A stretch of DNA of 64,000 bases, taken from Cryptomeria japonica (Eukaryota; Streptophyta; Pinopsida; Cupressales; Cupressaceae). The stretch spans positions 232,982,733 to 233,046,732 of the forward strand of contig NC_081414.1 of NCBI RefSeq assembly GCF_030272615.1, written 5' to 3'. The translations under genes were made by a program, and so were the position numbers. This document shows, in pieces, positions 34,081 to 46,762 of the stretch (position 1 is the stretch's first letter; every line of letters begins with the position of its first letter). The notes under the pieces were generated by a model. The model did not search any database, had not been told where the DNA came from, and worked only from the letters and a program-made list of their open reading frames with translations.

Positions 34081-35806
34081 CTACATACCACCAATACCTA
34101 AAATTCCCATACGATGGACAAGAAATTTCCATCTCAACAAACACTAATCCTTTTCAATATTGCACCAATCTCAAAGAAACTCAGAATGTTCTTGTACCAT
34201 AGAACAAGGAAGCTCTCACTTCCACATCATCCAACAGTAAAGACCAAATCAAATCTCTATCCATAGATTTTGAGAAAAATATGAAGTTAAAGGACAAAAG
34301 CATAGGATAATACTCTTTTGACCCATCCTTTGGTCTATCAAAATTGCCAATTTCACCAAGGTCTCATGGACAACCATCAACATCCACGCAAAAATATTCA
34401 CAACCTATCAAACTCTTTAATGGTATGTTTATTCAAGCAGGAACACTAACAGATGAAAAAGATGGCAAGGATGTCTTGAACTAGTTATACAAGGATGAAG
34501 AAGACACATGAGCAGCAATGTTAAGTGTCACAATCCCAATAGAGTAATATGGAAATGGATTCATAATCATGCAAAGGATGGGATACACAAGAAAAGGTCC
34601 CATTGGCAAAATAAAAGAGGGTATTCTAGAACCCATACATCTTCCTACTCAAAGTGCCAAAGACAAATCAGGAATAGGCTTTGGTTAGGATATTTCGGTC
34701 TATAGACAACAAACAAATCAACAACAACATCAATGACAAAATTCCACATGGAAACAAAATCAACAACAAGAATTTGCATAGTGACAACAAAAATAAGGAA
34801 TAACACAAAAGAAAGAAGCAGGAAAAGAAATCCAAAAGTAGCAAGAGGAGGAATGTGCACAACAACAAAAAGAATTTGACATCAGGAAGGCAAAAGTGAC
34901 TCAAAATTTCTATGAGCAATTCCATAAACTATAGGCCATGTCTGAAACATACTTAAATGAGTGGGAATGGGATTCTTGTTCGGATGTAATTGAGGACATT
35001 GATATAGATGTAGCTAATACCTATACATCAATACTCTGTGAAGGAGAAGGCTCAGGGTCTCGATAATTTTAATTTGGACCACAACATATCTACGATACTA
35101 GTGAGAACAATAAAATTTGATACAAGACATGCAATCCCAAGGAGAGTATAATCATAGGTATTAATAAATTTGTCAATTTCTCTATCATGACCCTTACAAC
35201 ATCATACCTTAAGCCACCTAACCATTCCTTACCCCTCATGCATCCTGAAATCATAGACTGGGAACAAAATGAACAACTCAATATACATGTCTTCCTAGAT
35301 GATGACACTATTGTCCATTACCTCTGTTCAGTAGACCCTGAAATATGCTCCACAAGAAAAACTCATAACAATATATTCAACCAAAGGGGTGCCAAGTATT
35401 TTAGTCGCAAAACAAATAAAACAGAAAAATCATCTAATGGTGAAAACCATCTAATGGCAGTATTAGATCACAAAAAATTAAAAAGAAAGGACATATCCAA
35501 TGGTGAAAACCTCTTTGAGGCGCTAACAGATGAAAGACTTGACACTCTTCCTGAGCACTATCAGGAGAGATCACCAATATTGATTGAGCCAACACAATCA
35601 ATAAATATCGGCACAATGGAATTAGCAAAGACTTTACATCTGGCTACATCCTTAACAGATCAAGAGAAACCAAGTTTCACAAGTTTTTTTGAAGAAAAAA
35701 ATCAACTTTGCCTAGTCGTATGTAGATATGTTGGGAGTAGATCTAGATTTGATCATGCACCATTTATCCATAGCTCTAGGAGCTAAGCCTATCAAACAGA
35801 AGTTGA
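34081..35806 (+). pseudogene. Protease-RT linker region of element B
   Basis: A low-complexity coding remnant with Gln/Asn runs (34690-34900) and a 199-codon open stretch at 35187-35786 with no recognised domain. The latter has a two-times repeated SNGENHLMAVLDHKKLKRKD / SNGENLFEALTDERLD block. A spacer of this size before RT is common in Tat elements. Confidence 0.5.
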
Positions 35807-37640
35807 GAAAAATGAATCCACATATGGCACTGTTAGTCAAAGAAGAACTAAAGAAACTACTAGATGTCGATTTTATCTGACTAATCGACTATGCAGAGTG
35901 GATCTCTAAAATAGAACCTATTTCAAAACCCAACAAAAGTATCAGGATATGCACCAACTTCAGAGATCTAAACAAGGCTTTCCCTAAGGATGATTTTCCT
36001 TTACCCAGTATTGACACAATTGTAGATTTAACAACAGGACATGCCATGTTATCACTTATGGATGGTTTATCAGGCTTCAATCAAATCAAAATAGTACCAA
36101 AAGACCAAGATAAAACAACATTTACATGTCCATGGGGTACCCACTACTAGAATGTCATGCCTTTTGTCTTAAAGAATGCAGGAGTGACCTATCAAAGATC
36201 AATGACCATAATATTTCATGATATGATGCACACATTCATGGAATACTATGTAGATGACCTATTAGCCAAGTCATTTACAAGGGAAGGACATCTAGAGATT
36301 CTTGACAAAATTTTCAGAGGCTAGAACAATTCAATGTGCAACTAAACCCAAAAAAATGTGTCTTCGGTATCAGATCCAGAAAACTATTGGGATCCATAGT
36401 ATCGGAAAAGGGCATCGAGGTGGATTCCGTAAAAGTACAAGAAATCATGGAGATGTCACCTCCTATAAATATTAGTCAGCTAAGATCTCTATAGGGGTGA
36501 CTCCAATCCATCAGAAGATTCATCGCTCAACTAGCCGACAAGTGCCTCCCTTTCACTCACCTACTCCACAAGAATGTTCCTTTCAAATGGAAGGACAAAT
36601 GTGCAAAATCATTCCACCAATTAAAGCAGTACCTGATAAATCCACCTATATTGGTGACAACCAATATAAAAAAACCTCTACCTCTCTACATATCAGCCAT
36701 AAAGGTATCTTTAGGAGTTTTATTAGCACAAGAGGATTCAATAGGCAAAGAAAGAGTGATCTACTACATTAGCCAAACATTGAATGGATATGAGCTCAAC
36801 TAAACCTTCATTGAAAAATCTTCTTTAGTTGTGGTGTTCGCTTCCCACAATTTTCAACACTATATGCTAGCTCACACAATCAAGCTAATAGCAAAAATAG
36901 ACCCATTAAAGTATCTACTCAACAAAGATGCTTTAACCTAAAAAATTGCTAAATGGGTGATGATTTTGAGTGATTTTGACATTTAGTACATAGATAAAAG
37001 AACAATCAAAGGTCAATCTATAGCAGATCAGTTGGTAGAGGCACCATTACAAGACACTCATTTGCTGCATGTTGAATTCCCCGACACAAATGTTCTCACA
37101 GTCACAACACAATCATGGGTCTTGTACTTTGATGGATCATACACACAACATGGATTAGGTGTCAGCATCCTATTCATCACTCCACAAGGACACACCATCC
37201 CAAGATCTTAAAGGTTAACGCTCCCTTGCACAAACAACATACCTGAGTATGAAGCCCTGGTCACAAGAATCAAAGTGGTAGTAAAATGGAAGATCATGGA
37301 GTTACAAGTCTTTGGAGACTCCCAATTGGTCATCAATCAGGTCAATGATGACTATCAAACAAAGGATGACAAATTGATGCCATATAAAAGGATGGTGGAT
37401 GACTTCAAAAAATACTTTATGGATATCAAAATCACACAGATCCCTGCGATGGATAAAAAAGCTACAGATGCCATGGCGACCATCACCTCACTCTTGCAAA
37501 TACCAGAGAAACAAAATCGTTATGAATTCGTGGTGGAGCAATTATTTCCACCGCCTATGACAATCCCAAATCCCAAGTCATATGTCACCTAGTCGGTTCT
37601 GACTCACCACTCTATGGAAAGATATATACCTACCTAAAGG
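35807..37640 (+). pseudogene. RT and two RNase H domains of element B
   Basis: RT shows KSIRICTNFRDLNKAFPKDD, FPLPSIDTIVD, LSLMDGLSGFNQIKIVPKDQ and the active-site box YYVDDLLAKS near 36247. Connection and RNase H follow: RRFIAQLADKCLPFTHLLHK, GVLLAQEDSIGKERVIYYIS and SSLVVVFASHNFQHYMLAHT. The second RNase-H-like domain begins with SWVLYFDGSYTQHGLGVSIL (~37113) and has NIPEYEALVTRIK and LQVFGDSQLVINQVNDDYQT. Stops occur at ~35877, ~36148, ~36493, ~36801, ~36941 and later, and one shift near 36320. Two RNase H domains in series are diagnostic of the Tat branch. Confidence 0.85.
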
Positions 37641-38029
37641 ATACTATCCTTTTGCCAGATCTATCTAGAAACCAGAAACACAACTTTATACATCAAGTAG
37701 CCCGTTATACCCTAACCATTGATACACTTTATAGATGAGGTCTTGATGGTACTCTCCTTCGGTGTCTTGATCATAACAAATCTGAAACCGCCTTGCAAGA
37801 ACTTCACGAGGGTATTTGTAAAACACATTCAACTGGTCCTACTCTAACCAAGAAACTTGTAAGGATGGGCTATTATTGGCCAACCATGGAAAAATAATCC
37901 TACCAATTTTCTAGAAAATGTTTGAAATGCCAAATCCATGGCAATCTTATACATGCACCAACACAAGAGTTGCAACCATTCACTACATCATGGCCCTTGT
38001 ATCAATGGAGACTTGACCTCATGAGTAAG
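37641..38029 (+). pseudogene. Integrase N-terminal part of element B, up to the D insertion
   Basis: In shifting frames it reads KSETALQELHEGICKTHSTG, then KKLVRMGYYWPTMEK, CLKCQIHGNLIHAPTQEL and WPLYQWRLDLMSK. This is the zinc-binding HHCC region and the start of the catalytic core. The frame stops at GTAAG (38025-38029), the target duplication of element D, and resumes at 46763. The part 37773-38029 is present again at 38783-39039 in the tandem duplication. Confidence 0.8.
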
Positions 38030-38782
38030 TGTAATGGGTGGAAAAGTGAGTGATGGAAGATCAAGAGGAAATCCTTCCTTCCCTCCAAGGAGAGATGAAA
38101 GTTTCACTGTGGATTTCCCTTCAAACACTTTTCCCACAATTACATTTAAAAGAAGAGGGGTAATTCACTAGATCCAATCTCTTAGGGAAGAGATTGAATA
38201 CTAAATGAATTGAAAAGGAAGTGACAAGCTAACCCCTCTTTTAGAATGGAAAATGATTGAATTATGTGTTTTGAGACTAAGTGTAAAGGTAGCAAAGAAC
38301 TGATTATAACTTGAAATAGAGGTATGGGATGAAGTTGTGCACTTGGATTTGGCTATAATATGTTGAGACGAAGTTTCCCTATGAATTTGAGAAAAATTCA
38401 TCGGGACCATGTTGAAAGTGCACACGATCCTCCGAAAAATCTGCAAAACGAAAAGGTTTTTTCCGCCTCTGCAAATGAAGTCCAAATCTGCAAGAATAGC
38501 TTCACACCTGCAACCTACACACAGAAAAGAGAGGAAAAGGGGTTGGGATTGGGGGTTCGCCTTCAAGTCAAACCCCAATTTTGGAATTAACCAAATGATG
38601 AAAATAGTACTTACAAGTAAATGTAAATGAAAGACTCAAATCTAAATCACCTCAAGGGAGGTTGTGATAGAAATGTTGATAGAATTGCTTGCGTGAAGTT
38701 TAATGTTGAAAGTGATTTCCTCTTCAATGGTTGAATCCTTGACTTGAATGCAGCACCTATCCTTGAAGGGAGACTTGAGATT
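37773..38782. repeat. Tandem duplication, copy 1 (1010 bp)
   Basis: Copy 1 and copy 2 (38783-39792) are each exactly 1010 bases and differ at about five positions by eye. The unit contains 257 bases of B integrase ending in the target duplication GTAAG, plus the first 753 bases of the D LTR. The junction is ...GAGATT|ATAACAAATC. Confidence 0.95.
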
Positions 38783-39792
38783 ATAACAAATCTGAAACCG
38801 CCTTGCAAGAACTTCACGAGGGTATTTGTAAAACACATTCAACTGGTCCTACTCTAACCAAGAAACTTGTAAGGATGGGCTATTATTGGCCAACCATGGA
38901 AAAATAATCCTACCAATTTTCTAGAAAATGTTTGAAATGCCAAATCCATGGCAATCTTATACATGCACCAACACAAGAGTTGCAACCATTCACTACATCA
39001 TGGCCCTTGTATCAATGGAGACTTGACCTCATGAGTAAGTGTAATGGGTGGAAAAGTGAGTGATGGAAGATCAAGAGGAAATCCTTCCTTCCCTCCAAGG
39101 AGAGATGAAAGTTTCACTGTGGATTTCCCTTCAAACACTTTTCCCACAATTACATTTAAAAGAAGAGGGGTAATTCACTAGATCCAATCTCTTAGGGAAG
39201 AGATTGAATACTAAATGAATTGAAAAGGAAGTGACAAGCTAACCCCTCTTTTAGAATGGAAAATGATTCAATTATGCGTTTTGAGACTAAGTGTAAAGGT
39301 AGCAAAGAACTGATTATAACTTGAAATAGAGGTATGGGATGAAGTTGTGCACTTGGATTTGGCTATAATATGTTGAGATGAAGTTTCCCTATGAATTTGA
39401 GAAAAATTCATCGGGACCATGTTGAAAGTGCACACGATCCTCCGAAAAATCTGCAAAACGAAAAGGTTTTTTCCGCCTCTGCAAATGAAGTCCAAATCTG
39501 CAAGAATAGCTTCACACCTACAACCTACACACAGAAAAGAGAGGAAAAGGGGTTGGGATTGGGGGTTCGCCTTCAAGTCAAACCCCAATTTTGGAATTAA
39601 CCAAATGATGAAAATAGTACTTACAAGTAAATGTAAATGAAAGACTCAAATCTAAATCACCTCAAGGGAGGTTGTGATAGAAATGTTGATAGAATTGCTT
39701 GCATGAAGTTTAATGTTGAAAGTGATTTCCTCTTCAATGGTTGAATCCTTGACTTGAATGCAGCACCTATCCTTGAAGGGAGACTTGAGATT
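38783..39792. repeat. Tandem duplication, copy 2 (1010 bp)
   Basis: This copy continues into the remainder of the D LTR (39793-40205), so it contains the original LTR half. Copy 1 is the extra piece, or the reverse; the sequence alone does not say which is new. Confidence 0.95.
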
Positions 39793-40205
39793 CTCAATGC
39801 TTGAAAGGGATGCCTGAATGCTTGAATTCTCTTGAACGCTTGATTGCAAATTTTCACCTTCTTGAACTTATGCAAATGAGAGGGTAAATGCAACTTATAT
39901 ACTCATCAATTAGGGTTAACTGACTATTTTTTTGTCACAGGCTGACACTTGGGGAGTTTTCCCGCTCAATGCACAACCATCAATGCAAATTTTAGAAGGT
40001 CCTACCCCAAAATAGGGTAGGCGCCCCTGTCCTGCTTTTTTTTCCAAGACAGGATGTAGTTTGGGTAGTGCGGAGGGTAAAGGAGATGCAGTTTCAAGGG
40101 CTGAGAAGGCCTCATGTATTCGATCAGGCTTGGGGATTTGGTTCACTTGCATGAGGACCCTAATGTGGTCAAAAATTGCTAGGGTCGCAATTTTATGACA
40201 CTACA
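39040..40205 (-). repeat. 3' LTR of element D (1166 bp)
   Basis: In minus orientation it starts TGTAGTGTCATAAAATTGCG and ends CACCCATTACA. Compared with 45594-46762 it lacks half of the GC palindrome near 40020. The GGGGTT/AACCCC inverted repeat is at 39561-39586. Confidence 0.92.
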
Positions 40206-40224
40206 TTTAGCCCCCACTTTAGCG
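40206..40224 (-). other. Polypurine tract of element D
   Basis: The minus strand reads GCTAAAGTGGGGGCTAAA directly before the 3' LTR start TGTAGTG. Confidence 0.75.
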
Positions 40225-41205
40225 GGAGTATAAGCGTACACCAATACTTTCGGTAAAGTACACAGGAAACAAGATTGAAAGACTTCTACCACGTCAAGGA
40301 GGCAAGATACACCAAGACCCCAGTGGACTTAGGATCTTTCGACTTCGATTGAAAAAGTAAAAGGGAAGATCAAGAGAGACAACCATGACTACAAGTAGCA
40401 AGGTTCCCCTCACTATGTCATGAAAAGCAAGGATACCCAAAAATTACAAAGCAAAGCTCAATTCACTAATAAATTTGAGTATCAAGAAGGAAAATGAGCA
40501 GAGTGTATTCCCCCACGTTAAAGTGATCACACACGCCTTATCGGGAGCAATTACTTTAAGGTAGGATACACCCTAGAGAGAGAAAAGAGAGGGAGCATGT
40601 TATTGCAAGAATTTAGCCCCCAACCAAGGGATAAACCCAAGGATAATTAACAAAAAACACAAAAGACAAGGTAGTTTCACTTTCCTCAAGGTTAGTATGT
40701 TGTATGATAACTCATGTATATCATATATGTATATGTATATATAATAATCATCATTCCCCAAAGAAGGACACTACCTTAGAAGAAAGGGAAGAGAGGATGT
40801 CTTTCGAGTCAACATGAAAGAGACCAAAAGAGATCTCAATGCTTTGCATCACCCTCAAGTAGACATTGAGGGAAAAAATAGAAGAACAAGGATACATATA
40901 AAAGAATATTCACAAAGAGAGAGAGAGAGAGAGAGAGAATATCTACAGTGCTAATATTGCTAATCTAGCACGACATCCGCCTCCCGATCTTGTTGATCAC
41001 TATTTGGGGAAGGTGAGCAATATGCCAGAGGAGCAACATCGATCACAGTAGATGGAGCTATCACAAGATCCAAATAAGGACTATGCTACTGTGGTAAGTC
41101 ACTTTGTTCGATTCTAGGAGCTAGGATTAGGGTTTGTAAAAATTCAGTTGATAAATGCTTGTCCACATCAACATATTCATACTCACTATCAGAATAATTA
41201 GTAGT
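40225..41205 (-). other. Non-coding 3' internal region of element D
   Basis: No ORF of note in either strand. It contains an (AG)12 tract at 40915-40938 and a TATATGTATATGTATATA run near 40720. This is where RT and integrase would be if present, and none of their motifs are visible. Confidence 0.6.
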
Positions 41206-42264
41206 TCATGTATTGCCATCATGAATAACATTTTCACCCATTCTTTCATCAAAGTTTAGAGAAAGAGGAGAAAGAACACGAATAGGAGTAAAACCATCAC
41301 ATGTTTTATGCAACTTATGATTCGGAGATGTAGGTTGAACATCTTTCTTAGGAGAATATGGAATCATGTCAACTGTTGGAGTTTTGGAAGATTGAGTATT
41401 TTGAGGGATAGCTTCACGATCTCGAGCATGACCTCTTCGTCGGCAGTCTCTCGCACAACAATTCTGTCGAGTCTTAGCGGAAGGCTGAGAAGAAGGAGGA
41501 ACGTTTGTTGAAGGAGTAATAGTCTCCTCTTTGATAGTTGAAGGTTTAGGTTGAGGTCTTTTAGGTTGAACAAGAGGAGAAGAAGGCCTCTTCTCTTGAT
41601 AAGAGGAAGGAGGTGGTACTGCTCCATATAAAGGAGGAATATTACGTGTAGGAAGGAGACCGGGTCCATCATGGGAAGGTGGTACAGGTCTAACCTTAGG
41701 AAGAGTATTGTTGTTCTTCTTAGGAGAAGGCATAGCCACATCCATAGGAATAGGCTGAAGATCTTCCTTAGGAGGGAGCCAGAGATTAGTTCTATCTGTG
41801 AGGGGAAGAACTTCATCTTCAAGTATGAGAGGAATGTCAATGGTTGGAGATCTAGGTTGACTTAAGGATAGGATCATATCTTTCTTCCACTTTTGATAAG
41901 ATTGAAAAAGAGCATCGCTCATTGGTGGAACAGAATGAAATTTCTTGGGCCAAAAGATATCAATAGGAACACCTGGGCTTCTTTCTTATGGTTGAAATAA
42001 GCTATGGTTAACGGTTATGATTTCTCCATTGTGGGAAAATTTTAAACGCTTATGAATGGGAGAAGAAATAGCCTTCATGGAAGATGGCCAAGAGTAGCCC
42101 AACTTCACACGGAATTGCTTGGAAGAGAGAATGATAACAAAGTTGACATCCATAGATTTATTCTGAACTTCAACAAGAAGAGTGATAGAACCAATGGTAG
42201 GATGAGAGAATCCATCAAATAACTTCACAACCACACACGTATCATCATAAATCGGTTTATGCAA
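41206..42264 (-). pseudogene. Protease C-terminal part and Pro-rich tail of element D gag-pro
   Basis: The segment 42264-41986 reads GSITLLVEVQNKSMDVNFVI and QFRVKLGYSWPSSMKAISSP, a retropepsin-like C-terminal half in which the LGxPW-type motif is LGYSW. After one stop the same frame continues from 41922 to 41206 as a 238-codon Pro/Ser/Gln-rich stretch starting near ALFQSYQKWKKDMILS, with many PPS and PSP steps and a short basic CCARDCRRRGHARDR patch. The Pro-rich tail has no catalytic motif. It may be a linker or a structural gag extension. One frameshift near 42240 separates it from the gag ORF. Confidence 0.6.
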
Positions 42265-44370
42265 TCGTAAGGTAAAAGATACTCCTTAGCGATGATATTA
42301 ACCATGCAAGAGGGATCAATAAGAGCAACATGACAAGGTATATCCTTAACCTTTGCAACTATGTATAAAGGGCCATCGGGTGCCCTAATGGTCTCACTAG
42401 GGTCAAATGTAATGCAAGGATCCTTAGGTGTCTCTTGTTTCTCTACCATATTCACTAAATTAAGAGTTGTGGTAGTAAGATCAGAAGGAGAGAAAGAGGT
42501 ATGTTCAGTCTCAATCACGTTAGAGGTATGACAAGGCAAGGGATCAATAAAAATCTTAAGCTTTTGACTAGGAGGAGATACTGATTTGTTTCCCTTATCA
42601 TTCACACCTGCCACAAATATAGTATTATTATCAATAAAATCTTGAATCTTACTTTTCAATGCAAAACATTTCCCGATATCATGACCACGCTGATGATGAA
42701 ATTGACAAAAGGAACTGTTATCAAAATAAGGGGATGCAAGCTTAGAAGGATCAACTAGTTTTATGGGAGGAAGTTTGATAACATTTCTTTGTAACAGGTG
42801 AGACATAATACTGTGTAAAGATTCATTCAAAGGAGTAAATTGTCTTTCTCTTTTGAAAATTTTAGAAATAGGAGGCACACTTGTTGTAGCATTCCCATTG
42901 TTGTTGTTGATTGTATAATTGAACTTTATGAAGCCTTTTGTTGGTTTGAGCTTCGCAAATGGTTGTTGAACACTCTCCCCCTTATCACTCGGAGCCATAG
43001 AAGTAGATTGCTCCATTTGACTCACAACCAGTTGATAATTGTGGAGTGTTGCGCACAACTGCGGAAAGAAAGTAAACTCAAGCAAAAGAAGCTTTTCCCT
43101 AATATCTTTTTGCAAATTAGAAATCAAAATTCTCTTAATATCATTATCAAGTACAGGAAAAGAAATTTGAGCACACAAATGTTTATATCTACCTATGAAA
43201 TCAATCACTTTCTCTATAACACCTTGTTTACAATGCATTAAATCAGTTAAAGTAATTTTAGGACCAATGTTGTTTTGAAATTGTTGAATGAAAGCATTTG
43301 ATAACTGTTGAAAAGAAGTGATAGAATAAGAAGGCAAAGAGAAATACCATTGTAAAGCCTTATCTCTTAATATTCTTGTAAACAATTTTGCAAGCAGTCT
43401 TTGATCATAAGCAAAATTGGTACACAAGGTTTGAAATGTTTTGACATGCGTTAGAGGATCACCTTTTCCATTATAGAGTTCCAATTGAGGGATCTAAACA
43501 TGTTTAGGTGGGATTACTTTAAAAATATCAAGAGAAAGTGGGCTCGCGACATCAAATGTGGGTACACTAAACTTGGATTGACTCATGGAAGCAATTTGTT
43601 GTTGTAAGGAAGACACGGTTTGAGTGAGATTGTTAATGGTCGCTTTGGTAGAAGAATTGATGTTAGACATGGTTGATTGAGAATGTGGTGTGATATTATT
43701 GAAAGAAGGCATTGAATAAGATGGTGGGACATTATGATAGGTAGGCATAGGTGATGATTGAGTAGGAAAGAGAGACACTCAAAGGAGGAATAAAATTATT
43801 GAATGAATTGGCTCCTTGTGTCAAATTGATTGGTTGAGGGATAGTAGGAATGATTATTGAAGACATAGGTAAAGATGGATGATTAAATAAAGAAGAGGGA
43901 TTGCCCCCATGAATAATTGTTGTAGGAATGACATTTTGAGTTGAAGTAGCCATGATGTTTGAGGTAAAAGTAGGAACACTAGTCATAGGAGTAGTCAAAG
44001 GAATAGAAGAATTGATTTGTGTAGGAGGTTGTGAGTAACCTAGGGTTTCGGCACAACTCTTTATAGGCATGACATTGGAATCAACAATATGATCAATGCC
44101 ACACAATATATCAATTCTATTCTTATCACTTTGAATCATACGCTTAAGGTCTTCAATTAAAGGAAGAGCTTCACTATTAGGGTACTCTTGGGACATCCAT
44201 TGTTGAAAGTTATCAAATTGATTATCCAATTTTGAAATTTGATCTATGGAAACTCTAGTCAAAGCTTCTTCTTCATCATGGGATTCATCAATTGGATAGA
44301 TAGGGATATGATCAAGATGGGAAGAATTAGCATGATCCTCATTAAAGAAGTCACCCAAATTAGGCTCCAT
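42225..44370 (-). pseudogene. Gag of element D, nearly intact, with zinc knuckle and start of protease
   Basis: It is readable from MEPNLGDFFNEDHANSSHLD (44370) with one frameshift near 43755 and one TAG near 43492, then 419 open codons from 43484. The N-terminus is acidic, followed by a Thr/Pro/Ser-rich spacer. The Gypsy gag core lies at residues ~1-90 of the long ORF (LYNGKGDPLTHVKTFQTLC and DKALQWYFSLPSYSITSFQQ). The knuckle FCQFHHQRGHDIGKC is at ~257-271 and leads into KSKIQDFIDNN. The ORF ends with a retropepsin-like ALIDPSCMVNIIAKEYL, where DPS replaces the active D(S/T)G, so the protease is probably inactive. It is the best preserved coding region in the window. Confidence 0.8.
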
Positions 44371-45593
44371 CTGCTCGGTAAGTAAACCTTGGGAAGCCTT
44401 AATTCTAATGCTTCATCTAATGGGGATGGTATAGGTAGGACTAATAGTGGTAAAACTCATGCACTAGAGGGAAAATTTGAATTTGGAATTTGGAATTATA
44501 GGAACAAAGCTTGCAAAATTGAATAATGCAAAATTTGTGAAAATGATTAAACAATTTGAACTTTGTTGAAAGGAGAAAATGACATAATTTTCAAAAATAG
44601 TTTTATGAAGGGAAATTGGAATTTTAAAATTAGCTCCAATGAGGTACCACTTAATTTTAAAATTGACAAAATCAGAATTTAAAAAAAAATCAGGGCAGAT
44701 TATAATTAACCACTTGATTTTTAAAAAAATCTTGAAATTTGAAATGTTGAATTTTGAAGGTATTTTGTTTTTAGAGGGATAAAAAATCGACAAAATCAAC
44801 CAATTCTATGGATTTAAGCTATTAAATATAGTCATAATAGTTTCCCGAAATTTCAAGAAAAAAGCCAAGGATTGTGTTGAAAGTGTACATGGTCCTCCCA
44901 ACTTTTTCAGAAATTTTCAGGGATGAAAGTTATGATGATTTTAAAGCGAACCCCAAAAAATTGGTGGATTTTACGATCTCTAGATAGGTGAAATTAAGGT
45001 TTGAATGTGAAAATAGGACCCTATTAGGGTTTTGAGAAAAATGAGGAATTGAATTAAAATTTTGAAAAAGGTCAAACCTAATGGATAGGGACACTTTGAA
45101 AAATGTTTAGAAAACTGAAATTGATTGAAATTTGCACAAAAATCCAATTAAATTTGAAAATTGGGGTTTTAGGACCTAACCACTTAATTTTTGAAATTTT
45201 GAATTTTGAAAAAGGAGGGAAATTGAAATTTTGAATTTTAGGAAAGAGAATAAGTATGAAAACAGTCACAAATCTGAAAATTAAATGGAAATTCAATTTT
45301 TGCACAATTTCAAGATTTTTCAAAATTAGGGTTTTGATAATTAGCCTTTTAATTTTGTGAATTTGATTTGTAAATTGAACAAGACAATGAAGAAATTGAA
45401 TTTGACAAACAAAGCAATTTTTAGATCTAAGACAATAACAAGCAATTTTTACAAAACACAAGTTCAACTTCAATTTTAAAAACTAGGGTTTTGAATGAAT
45501 TAACCACTAAGTTTGCAGAAAAATTAAACTTGTAAATGAAAAATGTGCAATGATTTTCAAAGAAAAGCATGCAAGACATCGAGTTCACCAAAA
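44371..45593 (-). other. 5' leader of element D
   Basis: AT-rich and non-coding. The part 44830-45060 is homologous to 23370-23640 inside the A LTR, including a GTTGAAAGTGTACATGGTCC block that also occurs in the D LTR itself. The primer site TGGTGAACTCGATGTC lies at 45575-45590, three T after the LTR. Confidence 0.55.
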
Positions 45594-46762
45594 TGTAATG
45601 GGTGGAAAAGTGAGTGATAGAAGATCAAGAGGAAAGCCTTCCTTCCCTCCAAGGAGAGATGAAAGTTTCACTGCGGATTTCCCTTCAAACACTTTTCCCA
45701 CAATTACATTTGAAAGAAGGGGGGGGGGATTCACTAGATCTAATCTCTTAGGAAAGAGATTGAATACTAAATGAATTGAAAAGGAAGTGACAAGCTAACC
45801 CCTCTTTTAGAATGGGAAATGATTGAATTATGCGTTTTGAGACTAAGTGTAAAGGTAGCAAAGAACTGATTATAACTTGAAATAGAAGTATGGGATGAAG
45901 TTCTGCACCTAGATCTGGCTTTAAAATGTTGAGACAAAGTTACCCTGTGAATTTGAGAAAAAGTCGTTGAGATCGTGTTGAAAGTGCACACGTTCCTCTG
46001 AAAAATCCGTGAAACGAAAAGGGTTTTTCTGCCTCTGCAAATGGAGTCCAAATCTGCAAGAACAATTGCGCACCTACAACCTACACACAAAAAAGAGAGG
46101 AAAAGGGGTTGGGATTGGGGGTTTGCCTTCAGGTCAAACCCCAGTTTTGGAATTAACCAAATGATGAAAATAGTGCTTGCAAGTAAATGTAAATGAAAGA
46201 TTGAAATGTAAATCACCTCAAGGGAGGTTGTGATAGAAATGTTGATAGAATTGCTTGTGTGAAGTTGAACATTTGAAAGTGATTTCATCTTCAATGGTTG
46301 AATCCTTGAGTTGAATGCAACACCTAGCCTTGAAAAAAGACTTGAGATGCTCAATGCTTGAATGCTTGAATTATCTTGAATGCTTGATTGCAAATTTTCA
46401 CCTTCTTGAACTTATACAAATTAGAGGGCAAATGCAACTTATATACTCATCAATTAGGGTTAACTGATTGATTTTTCATCACAGGCTAACACTGGGGGAT
46501 TTTTCCTACTCAATGCACAATCATCAATGCAAATTTTAGAAGGTCCTGCCCCAAAATAGGGTAGGGAACAGGGGCGCCATGCCCCTGTCCTGCCCTTTTT
46601 TCTAGGATAGGATGCAATTTAGGCAATGCAGAGGGCAAAGGAGATGCAGTTTCAAGGGTTGAGCATGCCTCATGTCTCCGATCAGTTTTGGGGATTTGGT
46701 TCGCTTGCGTGAGGACCCTAATGTGGTCAAAAATTGCTAGGGTCGCAATTTATGACACTACA
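45594..46762 (-). repeat. 5' LTR of element D (1169 bp)
   Basis: It carries the full GC palindrome at 46565-46590 (ACAGGGGC and GCCCCTGT arms around GCCAT), TATATAAG on the minus strand at 46437-46444 and the GGGGTTTG/CAAACCCC inverted repeat at ~46117-46142. The target duplication GTAAG follows at 46763. Confidence 0.92.

Larger units (their letters stand above)
39040..46762 (-). mobile_element. Element D: Gypsy-type gag/protease element without RT or integrase
   Basis: It has LTRs at both ends (1166 and 1169 bp), a polypurine tract at 40206-40224, a primer site at 45575-45590 and a 5-bp target duplication GTAAG at 39035-39039 (also 38025-38029 in the duplicated piece) and 46763-46767. Total length is 7723 bp. 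The coding region on the minus strand holds only gag, a retropepsin-like segment and a Pro-rich C-terminus. The ~1 kb before the 3' LTR is non-coding. It is a non-autonomous element inserted in integrase of B. The LTRs differ by several percent. Confidence 0.9.
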
